From positions 86,720,001 through 86,784,000 of the forward strand of contig CM075669.1 in the NCBI GenBank assembly GCA_037962975.1: 64,000 bases of DNA. The letters are read 5' to 3'. Below, in pieces: positions 11,501 to 22,855 of the stretch (its first letter is position 1; each line of letters starts with the position of its first letter). The stretch is from Clitoria ternatea. Its lineage: Eukaryota; Streptophyta; Magnoliopsida; Fabales; Fabaceae. Both the position numbers and the translations under genes were made by a program. The notes beneath the pieces are model-generated. The model was given only the letters and a program-made list of their open reading frames with translations, was not told the DNA's origin and did not search any database.

Positions 11501-12680
11501 TATTCCATTGTGCATATGCATTAGCCATAAGAGCATTTGCATATAGCATAGAGATATGCCAGAATATGATGATGATTGATGAGGATTGAGATGATGGTAT
11601 TGGTGTTGATGAGATGAGAAGTTAATATAATGAAAGACCACATAAAAGTAATAAATGATATGAGTATATAAAATGATGTAGAATATGACGATATGTATGA
11701 TATGGCCCAATGTAATGAAGGGCGTATTTGTTTATGATTGTAAATGATGATGTTAGCCCATGGTGGCTTGATGAAAGACCAAAATGGTCTATGTTGATGA
11801 TGTTGGCCCATTGTGGCGATGTGATGGATATATGTTGGCCCATTGTGGCGGTGTGATGAAAATGAATGTGTATATGCTTGCTTTGCTATGATTTGACGTA
11901 TAAGAATATATATCATTGATTTAATGATCTATGATGATTGTTGATGTGTTTAGCAAAGCATACATGATGTTGATACGCATATGCACATAATTTCAATTGT
12001 ATTCATATCATCATTTGAAATGTATAACTCACTCTCCCATGTGGTCTACTTTTTAGTATTGGTGCAGGAAAACCATGGGAAGAGGGCGATTTAAAAGTAA
12101 AGCTTTCAGGAAGGTAAATAGTTGTAATGGAATACCTTGGCTGGCAGCGATTGTAATTTATTGGGTTGCGAATGAATGTATGTAATAGTGGTAATCTTGG
12201 ATGTATTATGAATAAAGATTTGAGTGGCTAATGTATTGGTGTTGAGGATGAATTGAATATGAATGTTGCAGATGTATGTCGTATGGCCATATAAATAAGT
12301 ATATACTTATATCTTAGGTATTGCATTATGTGATTATGTAAAATGATGATGGTTGTCTACTAGGCCTATGTTATACCATTGCATGCTTTGCCGAGCCTTT
12401 TCTCATATCTTCATATATGGGACTAGGCGTGTGCCCGGTATACACATTCTTCTTCCGCTATAAACTCTGTTATTTTGTATACCGGATAGGCAAACTATTT
12501 ATAGATCCAGTTATAGGTTACTTAATCTCACTCTTTGGTTTTCTGTGATTTGGGTCTTGATGTGATCATGGTGATGTCTTGGAGATTTTTTTTCAAACGC
12601 AAAAAATTTATTCGCATTTTTATTAATTATGACGATTACATCGGGATTCGAGTACAGAAAATCAGGGGTGTTATAAGGTT

Positions 12681-13107
12681 CATCAAATTATAGCCCAATT
12701 TTGATACACATTTGGGTTATCATTCAACCTAATCAAATCAAGGGCCTTTCAAGACAAGCTTGATATCATTGATGCCTACGATAAAAATTTGAAAGCTCAT
12801 AGTTGCCATGATATGAGATTTATCCTAAGCAAGGAGTTGGAGCACACCAACAACCTCTTAAAAGACCATAAAAAGCAATAAGAAAAGCATGAATGTTCTA
12901 TAATGTCAGACACATTATCCGATCAAAACCAATGATGTTTGATATATTTCTTAGTTAATCCACCGGCCAGGATGACGTTTATCAAGTTTATTGATATATC
13001 ATCATTTTTGAATATTGGTGAGAAGTTGTTTGAATTGCATGACTTTCTTTTGGAGGAGATTAGAGGTGATAAGGTTGTTCAAGTGATCACGATGATGGTT
13101 TATTAGG
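12681..13107 (+). pseudogene. hAT-type transposase pseudogene, middle piece (DUF659)
   Basis: The C-terminal half reads FLVNPPARMTFIKF, then GEKLFELHDFLLEEI and DKVVQVIT, the DUF659 part of plant hAT-like transposases. In intact relatives VVQV(I/V)T is followed by DN, which carries a catalytic Asp; here a frameshift follows at once and copia-1 is inserted at 13108. The first half (12681-12940) is badly decayed. It is continuous with the piece before LTR A and the piece after copia-1. Confidence 0.75.
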
Positions 13108-13348
13108 TGATTGTTTTGGATACCAATCAATGTCACATGATTCTAATTTGTTCAACGACCATAGAATCCATTGTATGATTTCTTTCCTTCTTTAGTTGCA
13201 ATATTTATAGGAAAGTTATTATCTCTAATTTCTAGGCCTAGATTAATTATACAGATCTAGTTTTTAATTGTGTAGATCTAATTCCTTTTCTATTTATACT
13301 CATTCATTGTACTAATTAGATGTATGAAAAATATAATTCTTTTTCGCA
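13108..13348 (+). repeat. 5' LTR of copia-1
   Basis: 241 bp, starting TGATTG and ending TTCGCA directly before the primer site. It aligns by eye over most of its length with 39562-39785. Confidence 0.85.
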
Positions 13349-13360
13349 TGGTATCAGAGC
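13349..13360 (+). other. Primer-binding site of copia-1
   Basis: TGGTATCAGAGC, complementary to the 3' end of initiator Met tRNA, directly after the 5' LTR. This is the standard Ty1-copia primer. Confidence 0.9.
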
Positions 13361-13435
13361 ATGAAATAAACCATCTTTAAATTCTATTCGTCGATCCAAA
13401 CAAGAAAAGTGGAAAATTAGAAAACCCAATCAAGA

Positions 13436-14204
13436 TGGAGACTGTTTCACTCCTTGGTGCTAGCTCTATTGAAGGCTTCTTTATACCTATCATCAACGAC
13501 AATATAAATAGCTAAAACTTCACCCAATTAGCTCGATCTATCTGTATCTTTTTCCAAGGAAAGGAAAAGGAAGGATACTGTACAAATGCAGAAATTAATA
13601 TTGATACAACAACAGTAGCACAAAAGGGTAATTTTGTAATTTTTCTAAATGCTTGCAAAGGGAAAACACAACCATGGATTGTAGATTCAAGAGCTTCAGA
13701 TCATATGATTGGAGATATAACTTTATTTGATAATTATTCTTCTTACCAAGACCATTAAATAGTCCGGATAACAGATAGAATTCTCTTAAAGGTCATTAGT
13801 AAAGGTTTAGTTGTTATTTCAAAGAATGTAACCTTGAGTTCAATACTTTATGTTCCTAAACTTAACTGTAATTTGTTGTCCATCAGTAAATTAACAAAAG
13901 ACTTGAATTATGTCACCAAGTTCTCTCCTAGTCTGTGTGAATTTCAAAATTTGAAGTTGGGGAAGATGATTGGTAATGCTAAAAGGTGCACAAGAGTCCT
14001 TTAAGTTAAAGATTCCAAAAATGAACCTAAAGCTAATTCATGTGTAGTAGTTCCTCCAAATGGTGAAACCTTTGTAATGTTATGGCACTATTTACTAGAT
14101 CACCCCAATTTCATAATCATGGAATGAATGTTTCCCTCACTATTCAATAATAACTAAAGGAATTTACAATGTTAAGTTTTCTAGTTATTCCCAACCTAAC
14201 CATA
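13436..14204 (+). pseudogene. copia-1 gag/protease remnant
   Basis: The ATG at 13436 opens METVSLLGASSIEGF and meets a stop within about 30 codons; most of gag is deleted. The protease follows with PWIVDSRASDHMIGD, where the family has an active-site DSGAS; here Gly is replaced by Arg. Further on comes SILYVPKLNCNLLSISKL, a block found just after protease in copia pol. Stops interrupt the frame. The remnant ends at the insertion site of E2/E1; the pol reading resumes at 36761. Confidence 0.85.
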
Positions 14205-14209
14205 CATGT
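14204..14209. repeat. ACATGT, left target-site copy of E2/E1
   Basis: ACATGT precedes the TG at 14210. The same six bases lie at 22851-22856, directly after E2, and CATGT lies at 36756-36760, directly after E1. Three copies at three junctions suggest two insertions at one site. Confidence 0.75.
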
Positions 14210-15420
14210 TGTAACACCATCGGTTATAGGATAATTTCTTCCACTAGATTAGCCTACTTAACTGGGAGGTTACAAGTTTTTAGAAAAATATGGAAGTTTT
14301 CTTTTGCATGTGAGAATTTGGTGGAACAGATACACTATATACATCACTGTCATATACAATACATGGTCACAAACAATAAATTGTACATACTGGAAAATCA
14401 AGGACACGCAGTTCAAACATGAACAGAAAACATCTACCTTAATTATCATCCGTAAGGAGAGTCTAGCTGATCCTCAACGCGTAGTATATTCTGATCCTTG
14501 CAAGCACAAGAACATGGTCTGATGAAAGATTTGAAAAAAATATTGGAAGGGTGAGTCTCTCCTTCCAGAACAATCAGAGAGTGCCATTTTTTGACATCCC
14601 TCCCACACAATATAAGCCTATAAAATTTTTGTTTCTAACATTCATGACAAGGGTCCCTAATTAATCCATTCTAAGTAATCTATCATCTCTCAACCTCTGT
14701 CATCCCTGAATATACAACTTCCTGTTCTCCCCCTCACCACTAATTATTTCATGAATTTTTAACATTAATTCCTCAATAAGACATTATCAATAATATAACA
14801 ATCAATAACCATGATCAAACACAAACTCAATCAGAGAATGTAGTTCAATGCATGGGTTCCATTCCATTCAATTAATCTTTTCTTAGCTATCATGATGCAT
14901 GTGGGCCCAAAACCATCTCATCCATCATTATTCTTATTATACTCATCAGAATCCATCCTGTTCAAGCTGCCCCTGAACATAATGTTTCTGTACTAGAGTG
15001 ACTAGAGCCCACCAAGTCCCTTATATTACAAGGTAATAAGGACTCTCAGTTCCTACTCATCATCAGGGATCCATCTTATATCATAAAAAGGGACTTGGTT
15101 CTCCACGGTCATAGGTATATCCCATCATTTAGCCTACACCAGGTATGTATCATCTCACCCGGCTTAGGTGCGACTCTGATGTCATTGGGTTTCTGTCCCG
15201 GTTGTACTCCTAAGGTTCTGCTTGGAGACCGAATGTGTATGTCCTCCAGCGTACCCATGGTGTATGCTCTAGTTTCCACACGCCATATGCAAATGATGCA
15301 TGTCTCATACATATTCTTTCACTTTCCATTATGCTCATCATTGGTAAGATCCCCTCAACAACCACTTTCATTCTTAACATCGGGTTTATTTTATATTGTT
15401 CCTTAAATCTTCTTTAATTA

Positions 15421-17280
15421 GCGTCTAGAGAAAATGAGTTTGGTTAGGGAATTATCTTAAGTCACTGGTGATGACAATACTTGGTAGGACCATTCTAAGG
15501 GTATAGGTTGTACTGGCGGTATAGATGTATACTTAGTTCCTACTAATTATTGACTAACAGTCTAATTTACCTACCAATATTATCTTTAGTTGTTATTATA
15601 ATCATAATACATCCCTTCGATAATTAAGAATGAAAGTGGGGTTGAGTACACATGTTTATCATTTCTCAGGGTATAAACTTGCATCTTACACATTACCATC
15701 TCATCGAACCCATTCCATTACCATTCCATCGTCATATCATATCAGGATCCCTACCGAGACATATGCTTTGCTTTTACTCTTTATATATCATTTTATCAAT
15801 GCACCATACAAGATTAATTCCTTTCATCATATGCTTCACCAAACTCATATCACTTATCATACCAACAAGAACACGTAATCTACATAGTCATTCACATTAA
15901 TCGATCAAGCACATATCACCCATTCAATGAACACATTCACCAAACACTCAGCCTGCTTGTTTAATTCATTATACTTATAACTTCACGGGTTAATTTTCCC
16001 TAGTTAATCCTATGTCGTAGTCGGATCATAATTGTTTTAGTAATATTGATCATAAAGTACTGTTGCTCACTATATATACATATATCCCCATCCTGTTTTA
16101 TAATTACTAAATCTTAGCACTACAAACTACTTCTATTATGTCACTATAAGTAACGTATATTAACCGTGGGTATTTAGGCATACAAGTATACTTATCTACG
16201 TAGTATAAATTTATAAATTATAGGTGTAAAGGTACTTACTAATCTCTTACATCTAATTATTATCACCTTCAATTAAGTTACCATCCCCGTTAACTATATG
16301 ACATGGCCCTTTTTGATATACCAATTTTATATAGACTTTATTGACATATTTTTTTTCTAGTCTACGCTTATCTAGCCCAACCTATTTATCTAGTACCTAG
16401 TTATTAATTATGTATTTAAACTACTCTTTTTATTTTCTAACTTTATATGGTCTAGTTCTTATTTAAAGGACTAATGTGGATACCCAACTTTAACTACAGT
16501 AGAACCTTGCCTCATTAAGTTTGTTTATTCCTAATTACCTTTATTCTTAATTTATTACTATGCTAGATGGTTAATTATTCATAATATAAGTCCAACTCCC
16601 TTTTTACTCAAATAATACCTAGTTATTAACAATCTATATCTTTAGCTACTACCTTTAGACTATCCTCTTTATTTATTAACCCATTGTCCTAGTTACTCCT
16701 AATTTCTTTTTATAAACTTGTTTACTAATTCTATATTGTTTTTCAAGTAAATCTAATTTTCCTTTTTTCGTATTATTGTCTAGTTACTACTTAAAGACCT
16801 ACTTACTGACTAAATTATGTACTTAGCTTAAGATGTATTAGAGATTCCTTATTAATATTTTGTTCAACCTATCAATTTTTATTAGTTCTTTTTAGTCCTT
16901 TTATACTCAGTTTGACTCCCAAGGTCTACTTAGTAGCTTATTACTATATTCATTAGTCGAAACCCACTAAATCCTTAAAATGTTTATGCGGATTCTTAAT
17001 TCTTAACTTAATATCATTATTATTACTTCTCAAACTCCTAAGTGTCTATGTGTTTGCTATCTTAAAATATTTATCCTTGAGTTGTTAGGTCCCACCCGTT
17101 TTTCAGACGTTGTAGGTTATTTTTATTTTTATTTAGAATATATATTGGCTATAATTTAGCTTAACTAGCGTCTAGTTTAGAGAGCAAATAATGTATTTGG
17201 ATTTTATAACTAGTAACTGAAATAGTGGTAATTTTAAATTGTGTTGTTTTAATTTAAAGAAAGTATTTGGCCATTACTTA
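15421..17280. other. AT-rich interior of E2 without recognised features
   Basis: Long AT-rich stretch rich in TTAGTTA/CTAATTA words. No coding domain or ordered repeat was seen. Confidence 0.5.
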
Positions 17281-17308
17281 TAATAATAGTAATAATAATA
17301 ATAATAAT
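17281..17308. repeat. (AAT)n microsatellite
   Basis: Short AAT run at the edge of the 69-bp repeat array. Confidence 0.8.
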
Positions 17309-17342
17309 GACAGAGTGATATAATAACCATAACAATATTTAT

Positions 17343-17648
17343 AAGGCGGTAAAGCCGACCATTATATCTTACAGTATAATTAAACAATATTTAAGTAAAA
17401 GGTTACTGAATAAGGCAGTTGGGCCGACCATTATAATATAAATAAATAGAAATAAAATAAAATAAAAATTAATACGGAGAATAGGCGGCAAAGGCGACCA
17501 TTATATTAAATAATATAAATAACAGAAGTTAACTAAAAGAAAGATTAGGAGTGAAGAGTCAGCCATTATGCTCAATAATATGAGTAACAAAAATTAATGA
17601 AAGAAAATGTTAAGAGCGGCGGCAGAGCCAACCATTATGCTCAATACT
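17343..17648. repeat. Degenerate ~69-bp minisatellite, about five units
   Basis: The core GGCGG(T/C)AAAGCCGACCATTA, with variants, starts near 17343, 17411, 17482, 17551 and 17617, that is every 66-71 bp. The units end in AT-rich spacers. The core is GC-rich against a very AT-rich background, and each unit keeps CCATTAT. Microsatellites flank the array on both sides. Confidence 0.75.
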
Positions 17649-17788
17649 AAATAATAATTATAATAACAATACAATAATAGTAATAATAATAATAACAATA
17701 ATAATAATAATAACAATAATAATAATCATAATAATAATCATAATAATAATAATAGCAATAATAATAATAATGATAGTGATAATAACAA
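17649..17788. repeat. Imperfect (AAT)n microsatellite
   Basis: About 140 bp of AAT repeats with occasional AAC, CAT and GAT interruptions. Confidence 0.9.
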
Positions 17789-18645
17789 ATGGTGGCAATA
17801 ATAATACTTTCTTTATTTTCTTTTCTTAGGTAGCGATAATATATATATGGTTATCGTGTATTTGAAAGGGATTTGGTGACAGGTCTCCGAACTTTGATAA
17901 GATTCTAGTAGTGCTCTCAATCATCAAAGTACGCTTTATGATAAAATTTCTAAAATTAGAAAATAGGTCCAGAACATTATATAAAATTACCGGTGGCGAC
18001 GAAAAATTCCATAGTTTCTACTCGGATGCCAGAATTGAACAAAACTTAACGACGACGTTCTCAAAAACCACAAAAACAACATCAACCAATTAAAATAATT
18101 TAAACCAAAGAAAAAGCTCCCCTTACCTCGTAGTGAAGCTCTCAATTTTGAGAAGAATAAAGGGACAAGTTGCCAAAAATTCACCGATCATTCGGTACCT
18201 CACATCGATTTCTTTCGATTGTTCCCTGAGCCCTATAAAAATCAACATGCAACACTTAGTCAAGAAAGAGGGGTCACGATTTTGAAGAAATTATGGCTTA
18301 CGACAGTGTTATGGTTGCTAGAATTGATTGATAATTGTTGAATTAAAGAAGGAAAAAGAAAGCATTACCGTGAATTGAAGTAAAATGTTGATGAATTTAT
18401 AAACTCTTAGTGGAGAAATTTAGTGAACCTTATTAAAGAGGAAATGTAGCCAAGAATTTAGAAAGGAATAAATATATATATAGATAAGAATTGCAAAGGA
18501 GAAAGTAATGTGAATTTGGTACCTGATTGGTGGAAATGAATTGAAATTGGAACATTTCTTGCTAAATTGGAATGAACAAGCATGAGGCCATACTAGCGTG
18601 AATTGAAAGACAATTATGATGGTATGATAATATATGGATGATTAT

Positions 18646-18881
18646 GGCATGGCATCATGATGAATGAAGGAAATATTGAAAATGGGAATTTTGGAATAGA
18701 AGCAGCGTGTAGAAGGGAAATAAAAATAGGCACGTGAATTGGAATTGGAGAAGAGTGTGGCAATTATATAAGCAATGGGATGGTATGTATGGAAGAGCAT
18801 GGTATGACATGATAACATATGATGGTGGCATAACATCATGGAGAATGGGAATTAGAGAAAAGCAGCGTACAGAGCTATAGA
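18646..18881. repeat. Two-unit direct repeat, spacing ~183 bp
   Basis: The phrase GGCAT..CATCATG, then GAATGGGAATT-like sequence and AGCAGCGT, occurs near 18646-18710 and again near 18828-18880. This looks like an old tandem duplication inside E2. Confidence 0.5.
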
Positions 18882-19203
18882 AAATGGGACACATACAGTG
18901 GTGACTTGATGGTTTTTGCAATGCATATTTATAAATTAATAGCTACTTGTTAAACAAGTAGCAAGGTACTTAAAGAGCAAGTTTAGTGAACTTGTTGAAG
19001 AATAGGTTGGTTGTGTAAGGCCAAGTGGAGGGACATGTGAAACCACCCGACTTAATAAACCCAAAACTGAGACCAGGGAAAATTTTTCCAAAATTCACCA
19101 TGCAGCCGAGTAAGAATAAACCAAACATAAGGCAAGGGAAAGCAAAACCGATCAGAGAAGGAAAGATAAAACCATTCACAAGAAAGCCCAGCGGAAGAAC
19201 AAA

Positions 19204-19372
19204 GCTTAAGCGAGCCCATTACAGTGTTCACTCGCTCAAGCGAGACCGAATTTGCTTGGGCGAGACAACTCGCTTGGGCGAAGCACCCATTCGCTTAAGC
19301 GAAACCAACCAAAAACCTTCCTTCCATTCACACTCGCTGGAGCGAACCCTTATTCGCTGAAGCGAATCCATT
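19204..19372. repeat. Palindrome cluster TCGCT..AGCGA in E2
   Basis: Copies with different central bases are CA (19232-19243), TA (19291-19302), GG (19334-19345) and GA (19354-19365), plus TCGCTTGGGCGA (19270-19281) and decayed forms. The CACTCGG array begins directly after it, mirroring the order in LTR A. Confidence 0.85.
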
Positions 19373-19379
19373 CACTCAG

Positions 19380-20045
19380 TATTTTCATCACTCGGCTTCG
19401 GGACCACGTCCACTCGGGAACGGCCCCCACATACATGATTCACCCGGTAAATTCATACTTAGCCCAATTATAATTATAAAACACACGGGCGTATTTCAAT
19501 CGGGAAATGATTCCCTCGGATACTCCACTCGGAGTCCACAAGCTTTCCCTCACACGGATTATTTCCTCGATCCAATACCACTCGGTATATTTCATCCACG
19601 ATTCACTCGGAATACATTATCCATTTTGCACTCGCAATGATTTGATCTTTCTCACTCGAAGATCACCAAGTTAAGTCACACTCGGACTTATTTAAAACTT
19701 ATCCACTCGGAATGTATATATATTATCGTTCACTCAGAAGAGGACTCCTAGAATACACCTCAATCAAACCATCACAGCAACTCTTCCCTCGGAAGAGGTT
19801 CACTCGAGATTTCCACTCAGGAATATTCAAACCCTTTCCCCACTCAGGGTTTACTCATATTTTTCACTCAGTATCATATGAACTAGTCTTCCCTCGGAAG
19901 TAACCCACTCGGGTACATCTTACTCGAAACCATTCTAAACCTTCGTCACTCGGAAAAAGGCCACACATGCAGTAGCCTCACTCGGACACGGCTCTCCCAT
20001 CAATATTCCACTCGGCATTTATTAACTTAGTATTATTCTCTCAAC
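19380..20045. repeat. CACTCGG array in E2, part 1
   Basis: Many CACTCGG words occur, the complement of the CCGAGTG array in LTR A. Several are loops of short hairpins with unrelated arms: TTGC/GCAA (19626-19637), GATCTT/AAGATC (19644-19664), AAGTC/GACTT (19673-19689), CTCTTCC/GGAAGAG (19781-19797) and CTTCC/GGAAG (19888-19900). Confidence 0.85.
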
Positions 20046-20489
20046 ACCACATAATGAACAATTCGGGTAACATCATAATAATGTAAATATATATATACAA
20101 TGTATGTTTATCCACAAACCCGATAATCAACCCACATAATTAAATCCATTCGGATTACAAGAGAGCCGGCCAAGGCTTTAACATGTCTATTACAATATAT
20201 ATACTATATGTGCACTTCAACAATCGGAGTGCTCAACACTCAGACTTGAGGCCATCTCCTCATTCCCAGTCCGACCTGTATATACTGAAAAATATTGTAG
20301 GGGTGAGCTTTTACATATTAAATGACAGTTATTGACTCGGATTAATCTTTGAATCCTCAACTATACAATGACATATCTCAAATAACAGTAACACAGTCAT
20401 TCAATATGAATATCCATACAACATCCGATCGGAATTCATTCAACTCAATCAGGGCTATATAATTCCCTTCATTCACCCCAACATATATC

Positions 20490-22010
20490 ATAATCATATT
20501 ATCATCTTGCACTCGGCAACAGCATCAACATGCATATATTCCAATCGGGATTATTCACAACAGTATGTATCACAACCACAGCATCATATTGTACTCGGCC
20601 ATAACATCAATATACATGCATTTATCCAATCGGATTCCACTCAATCATGTTATTCCAAATAACATTCCACATATTCATACAATTCACATTGAGCTCAATG
20701 ACAATCATAAGTGTGCACACATATATTCAATCGGATCCGATCCATTTTTATTAGATTTTATTGTTGCAACATAGGCTCCAAGCCTCTTATTTAGCTCCAA
20801 GCTGATTCGGCCGTTTTACTGGTACCAAACCGTTTACCCTCACATGTAACACAGTCACTCCAAGCGACAACGGAAGTGTTACGGGCAGCCCCGAGTCCAA
20901 CCCGGTAGGCTTGCCTTGAGTCCAACCCAAGGTCTTTAAGCGTCCAACGCTTAGTGCACTAGGAACTGCCCCAAGTCCAACCCAGGGTCTTTTTATAGTG
21001 CACTCAGCACTGCCTCGAGTCCAACCCAAGGACTTTTAACACATATTCATCTGATTGTCGATCGGTATTAAGCGTCCAACGCTATATGCTCCAAGCATTT
21101 CTAGTGGCGAATCAGATGCATATGGTCCTTTTCATTAGGCGTCCAACGCCAATGCACTCGGCATTGCCTTGAGTCCAACTCAAGGTCTTTCATTACATTT
21201 CACTCATATTCATCTGATTGTCGATTCAATATTAAGCGTCCAACACTAATGCACTCGACATTTCCAATGGCAAATCAGATGCATACGGTTTATTCATCAG
21301 GCGTCCAACGCCAATGCCCCAGGCATTGCCTTGAGTCCAACCCAAGGTCTTTCAATATGTTTTCCACACACATGCACTCGGTATTCAAATATCAATAACA
21401 TGCATCCAATGCAGTTTATCATAATTATTCCCAAACAGAGGTCGACATAGCAATAACACAATACATGCACTCGGCAATCACATGCACTCGGCAAATCACA
21501 CGCTTTTCAATATAAAGTCCCAAACGGGAATTAACATGACCGACCCACATATCATGCACTCGGCAATCACAATGCCATCCACTCGGAATTATCATTTACA
21601 ACAAGCATCACATGCTATTTCATATAATATCCACTCGGGATTAACACAACAGCCCCCGATCTTATGCACTCAGCATTCGCAGGTACAATGACAAGCATTA
21701 CATGCATTTAAACACAATCACACACGGGGATCAATATAACAAACTCATGCACTCGGCAACCATAATGCCATTCACATTTACATGTATTCATTCAGCAATA
21801 CTAATATAACCATCAACAGATATTTTCTTCTGTTCCCCAGTATGATGCACTAGGCATCTTCATATTTACCAGCATAGGCATACATCTCATGGACGGAGTT
21901 TAACATGCACCACACAGTTCATATTCCTCACACACCCGGGCTATCATTCACTCGGCAAACAACCAACAACATATTACACATACATTACAACACAGTAAAG
22001 TAGATTCACC
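20490..22010. repeat. CACTCGG array in E2, part 2
   Basis: TGCACTCGGCA and close variants recur across about 1.5 kb. Examples with matched arms include ATGC/GCAT around ACTCA near 21663 and GATGC/GCATC around ACTAG near 21846. It encloses the CCA-loop hairpin block. Confidence 0.8.
20773..21347. repeat. Block of short hairpins with constant CCA loop
   Basis: Perfect hairpins with the same CCA loop but different arms include AGGCT/AGCCT (20773-20785), AGCT/AGCT (20793-20803), TAAGCGT/ACGCTTA (20937-20953), AGCGT/ACGCT (21071-21083), ATGCT/AGCAT (21086-21098), GGCGT/ACGCC (21138-21150 and 21300-21312), CCTTGAGT/ACTCAAGG (21167-21185) and CAATGCC/GGCATTG (21312-21328). AGTGC/GCACT (20997-21011) and CAATGC/GCATTG (21150-21166) carry ACTCA or ACTCG loops instead. 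Others have one mismatch. The block is partly a ~162-bp tandem repeat (21138 to 21300). Confidence 0.85.
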
Positions 22011-22059
22011 CGGAACCCATCCATAAACCATACATTTGAGATGTAAAGTTAGCCCCCTA

Positions 22060-22850
22060 CCTGGAATGAAGATTCCAGCAGCTCCTTGAGCTTCCAGTAC
22101 CGACTGAACGTTCTTCAGTCATCCAACAGCACTCTGCTCTCAACTTTTGGAAGAACCAACAACTGCTTCCTCACGAGCAGATCTACCACCAAGACTCCAT
22201 GCCAAGCCTCCAAGGCACAACACAGTCCTCACACTCGGTCCAGTGGAGGATTCCATGGCTGTTTCCCCCACTCGAACGGCTTAGTTCTTCCAAAAATAAA
22301 GGACCCCCAAGGTTTCCAGGCACCCAACGCTGTTAGGCAAAACAGGGAAGGATCTCTGCCTCCAACAGACAGCACCATGCTGTTTTCTCAACCACCACAT
22401 AGATCTCTCTCTCAACCGCGCTGTTCCACTCGGTATACTCAGTGTTGAGTGGAAGAAGAAAATGAAGAAGAAGAAGAACAGCCACGAAGAAGAAGCAGAG
22501 GCTCCAAGAAGTTTTAGAGAGAATGGAGAGTGGTTCTCCTTGAACCCAAGAGAGAATGAGCAAAGAATGAATGTAAAACGTGAAGCTAAAGCCCTTCATC
22601 ATAGCTCTGCCCAACATCACTCTCCCTTTCAATCAACATTCCATCCACATTTAATGAAATTCCCATCAGCCATCACATCACCATTAAAGCCACTCCCATC
22701 AGCGTGCCAAAGAGAGAGGACCGAAGCTCTCTTAAACCACCAAGGGCACATGGGACATTTCATAGCATTATTATCATTATTATTAAATCAATAAATATTA
22801 ATTCTGTAATTAACCTTAATCGGTAATTAAATTTTAACCAGGATGTTACA
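22060..22850 (-). other. Start region of E2 on the minus strand
   Basis: Read on the minus strand this is the beginning of the LTR: TGTAACATCC at 22850, a TTCTTC-rich segment (complement of 22450-22500) and a CCAGGTAGGGGGC phrase near 22060. The last resembles AAGGTAGGGGGCG near 62995 in the LTR starting at 62491. This suggests a promoter, transcribed leader and splice-donor-like junction, but no transcript can be shown. Confidence 0.45.
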
Positions 22851-22855
22851 ACATG

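Larger units (their letters stand above)
6912..12675 (+). mobile_element. Solo LTR A, 5764 bp, target duplication AGGTT
   Basis: It starts TGTAACATCCCGG and ends GGGGTGTTATA. The ends are nearly inverted copies; one C-to-T change explains the missing terminal CA. The five bases AGGTT flank it on both sides (6907-6911 and 12676-12680), and the hAT pseudogene resumes afterwards. No primer site, gag or pol is present, so this is a lone LTR left by recombination between the two LTRs of a large element. Termini of this kind are common in Ty3-gypsy elements. The LTR contains palindrome clusters, a CCGAGTG array and a structured block, listed separately. Confidence 0.85.
14210..22850 (-). mobile_element. 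LTR unit E2, 8.6 kb, inserted in copia-1
   Basis: The ends are TGTAACACC and GGATGTTACA, flanked by ACATGT on both sides. Read on the minus strand it starts TGTAACATCC, like LTR A and the LTR at 62491. It shares the 18-base word (20814-20831, minus) and the palindrome and CACTCGG arrays with those LTRs. No gag, pol, primer site or polypurine tract was found. At 8.6 kb it is unusually long for a single LTR; it may be a composite with decayed insertions, and 14210-15420 matches 51032-52178. Internal parts are listed separately. Confidence 0.65.

Noticed and set aside
11145..11549. Minus-strand open frame of 134 residues
   Set aside because: It lies in the structured block of LTR A; no domain, and composition is His/Ile-rich low-complexity.
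13349..13360. tRNA gene at the initiator Met tRNA match
   Set aside because: Only a 12-base primer site next to an LTR; no cloverleaf is present.
20490..22010. CRISPR-like array of short repeats
   Set aside because: Spacing is irregular, repeats are 7-12 bases and no cas genes occur; the DNA is plant and the repeats belong to an LTR.
22086..22448. Plus-strand open frame of 120 residues
   Set aside because: It lies on the antisense side of the E2 LTR start, has no recognisable domain, and is not kept in related LTRs seen here.
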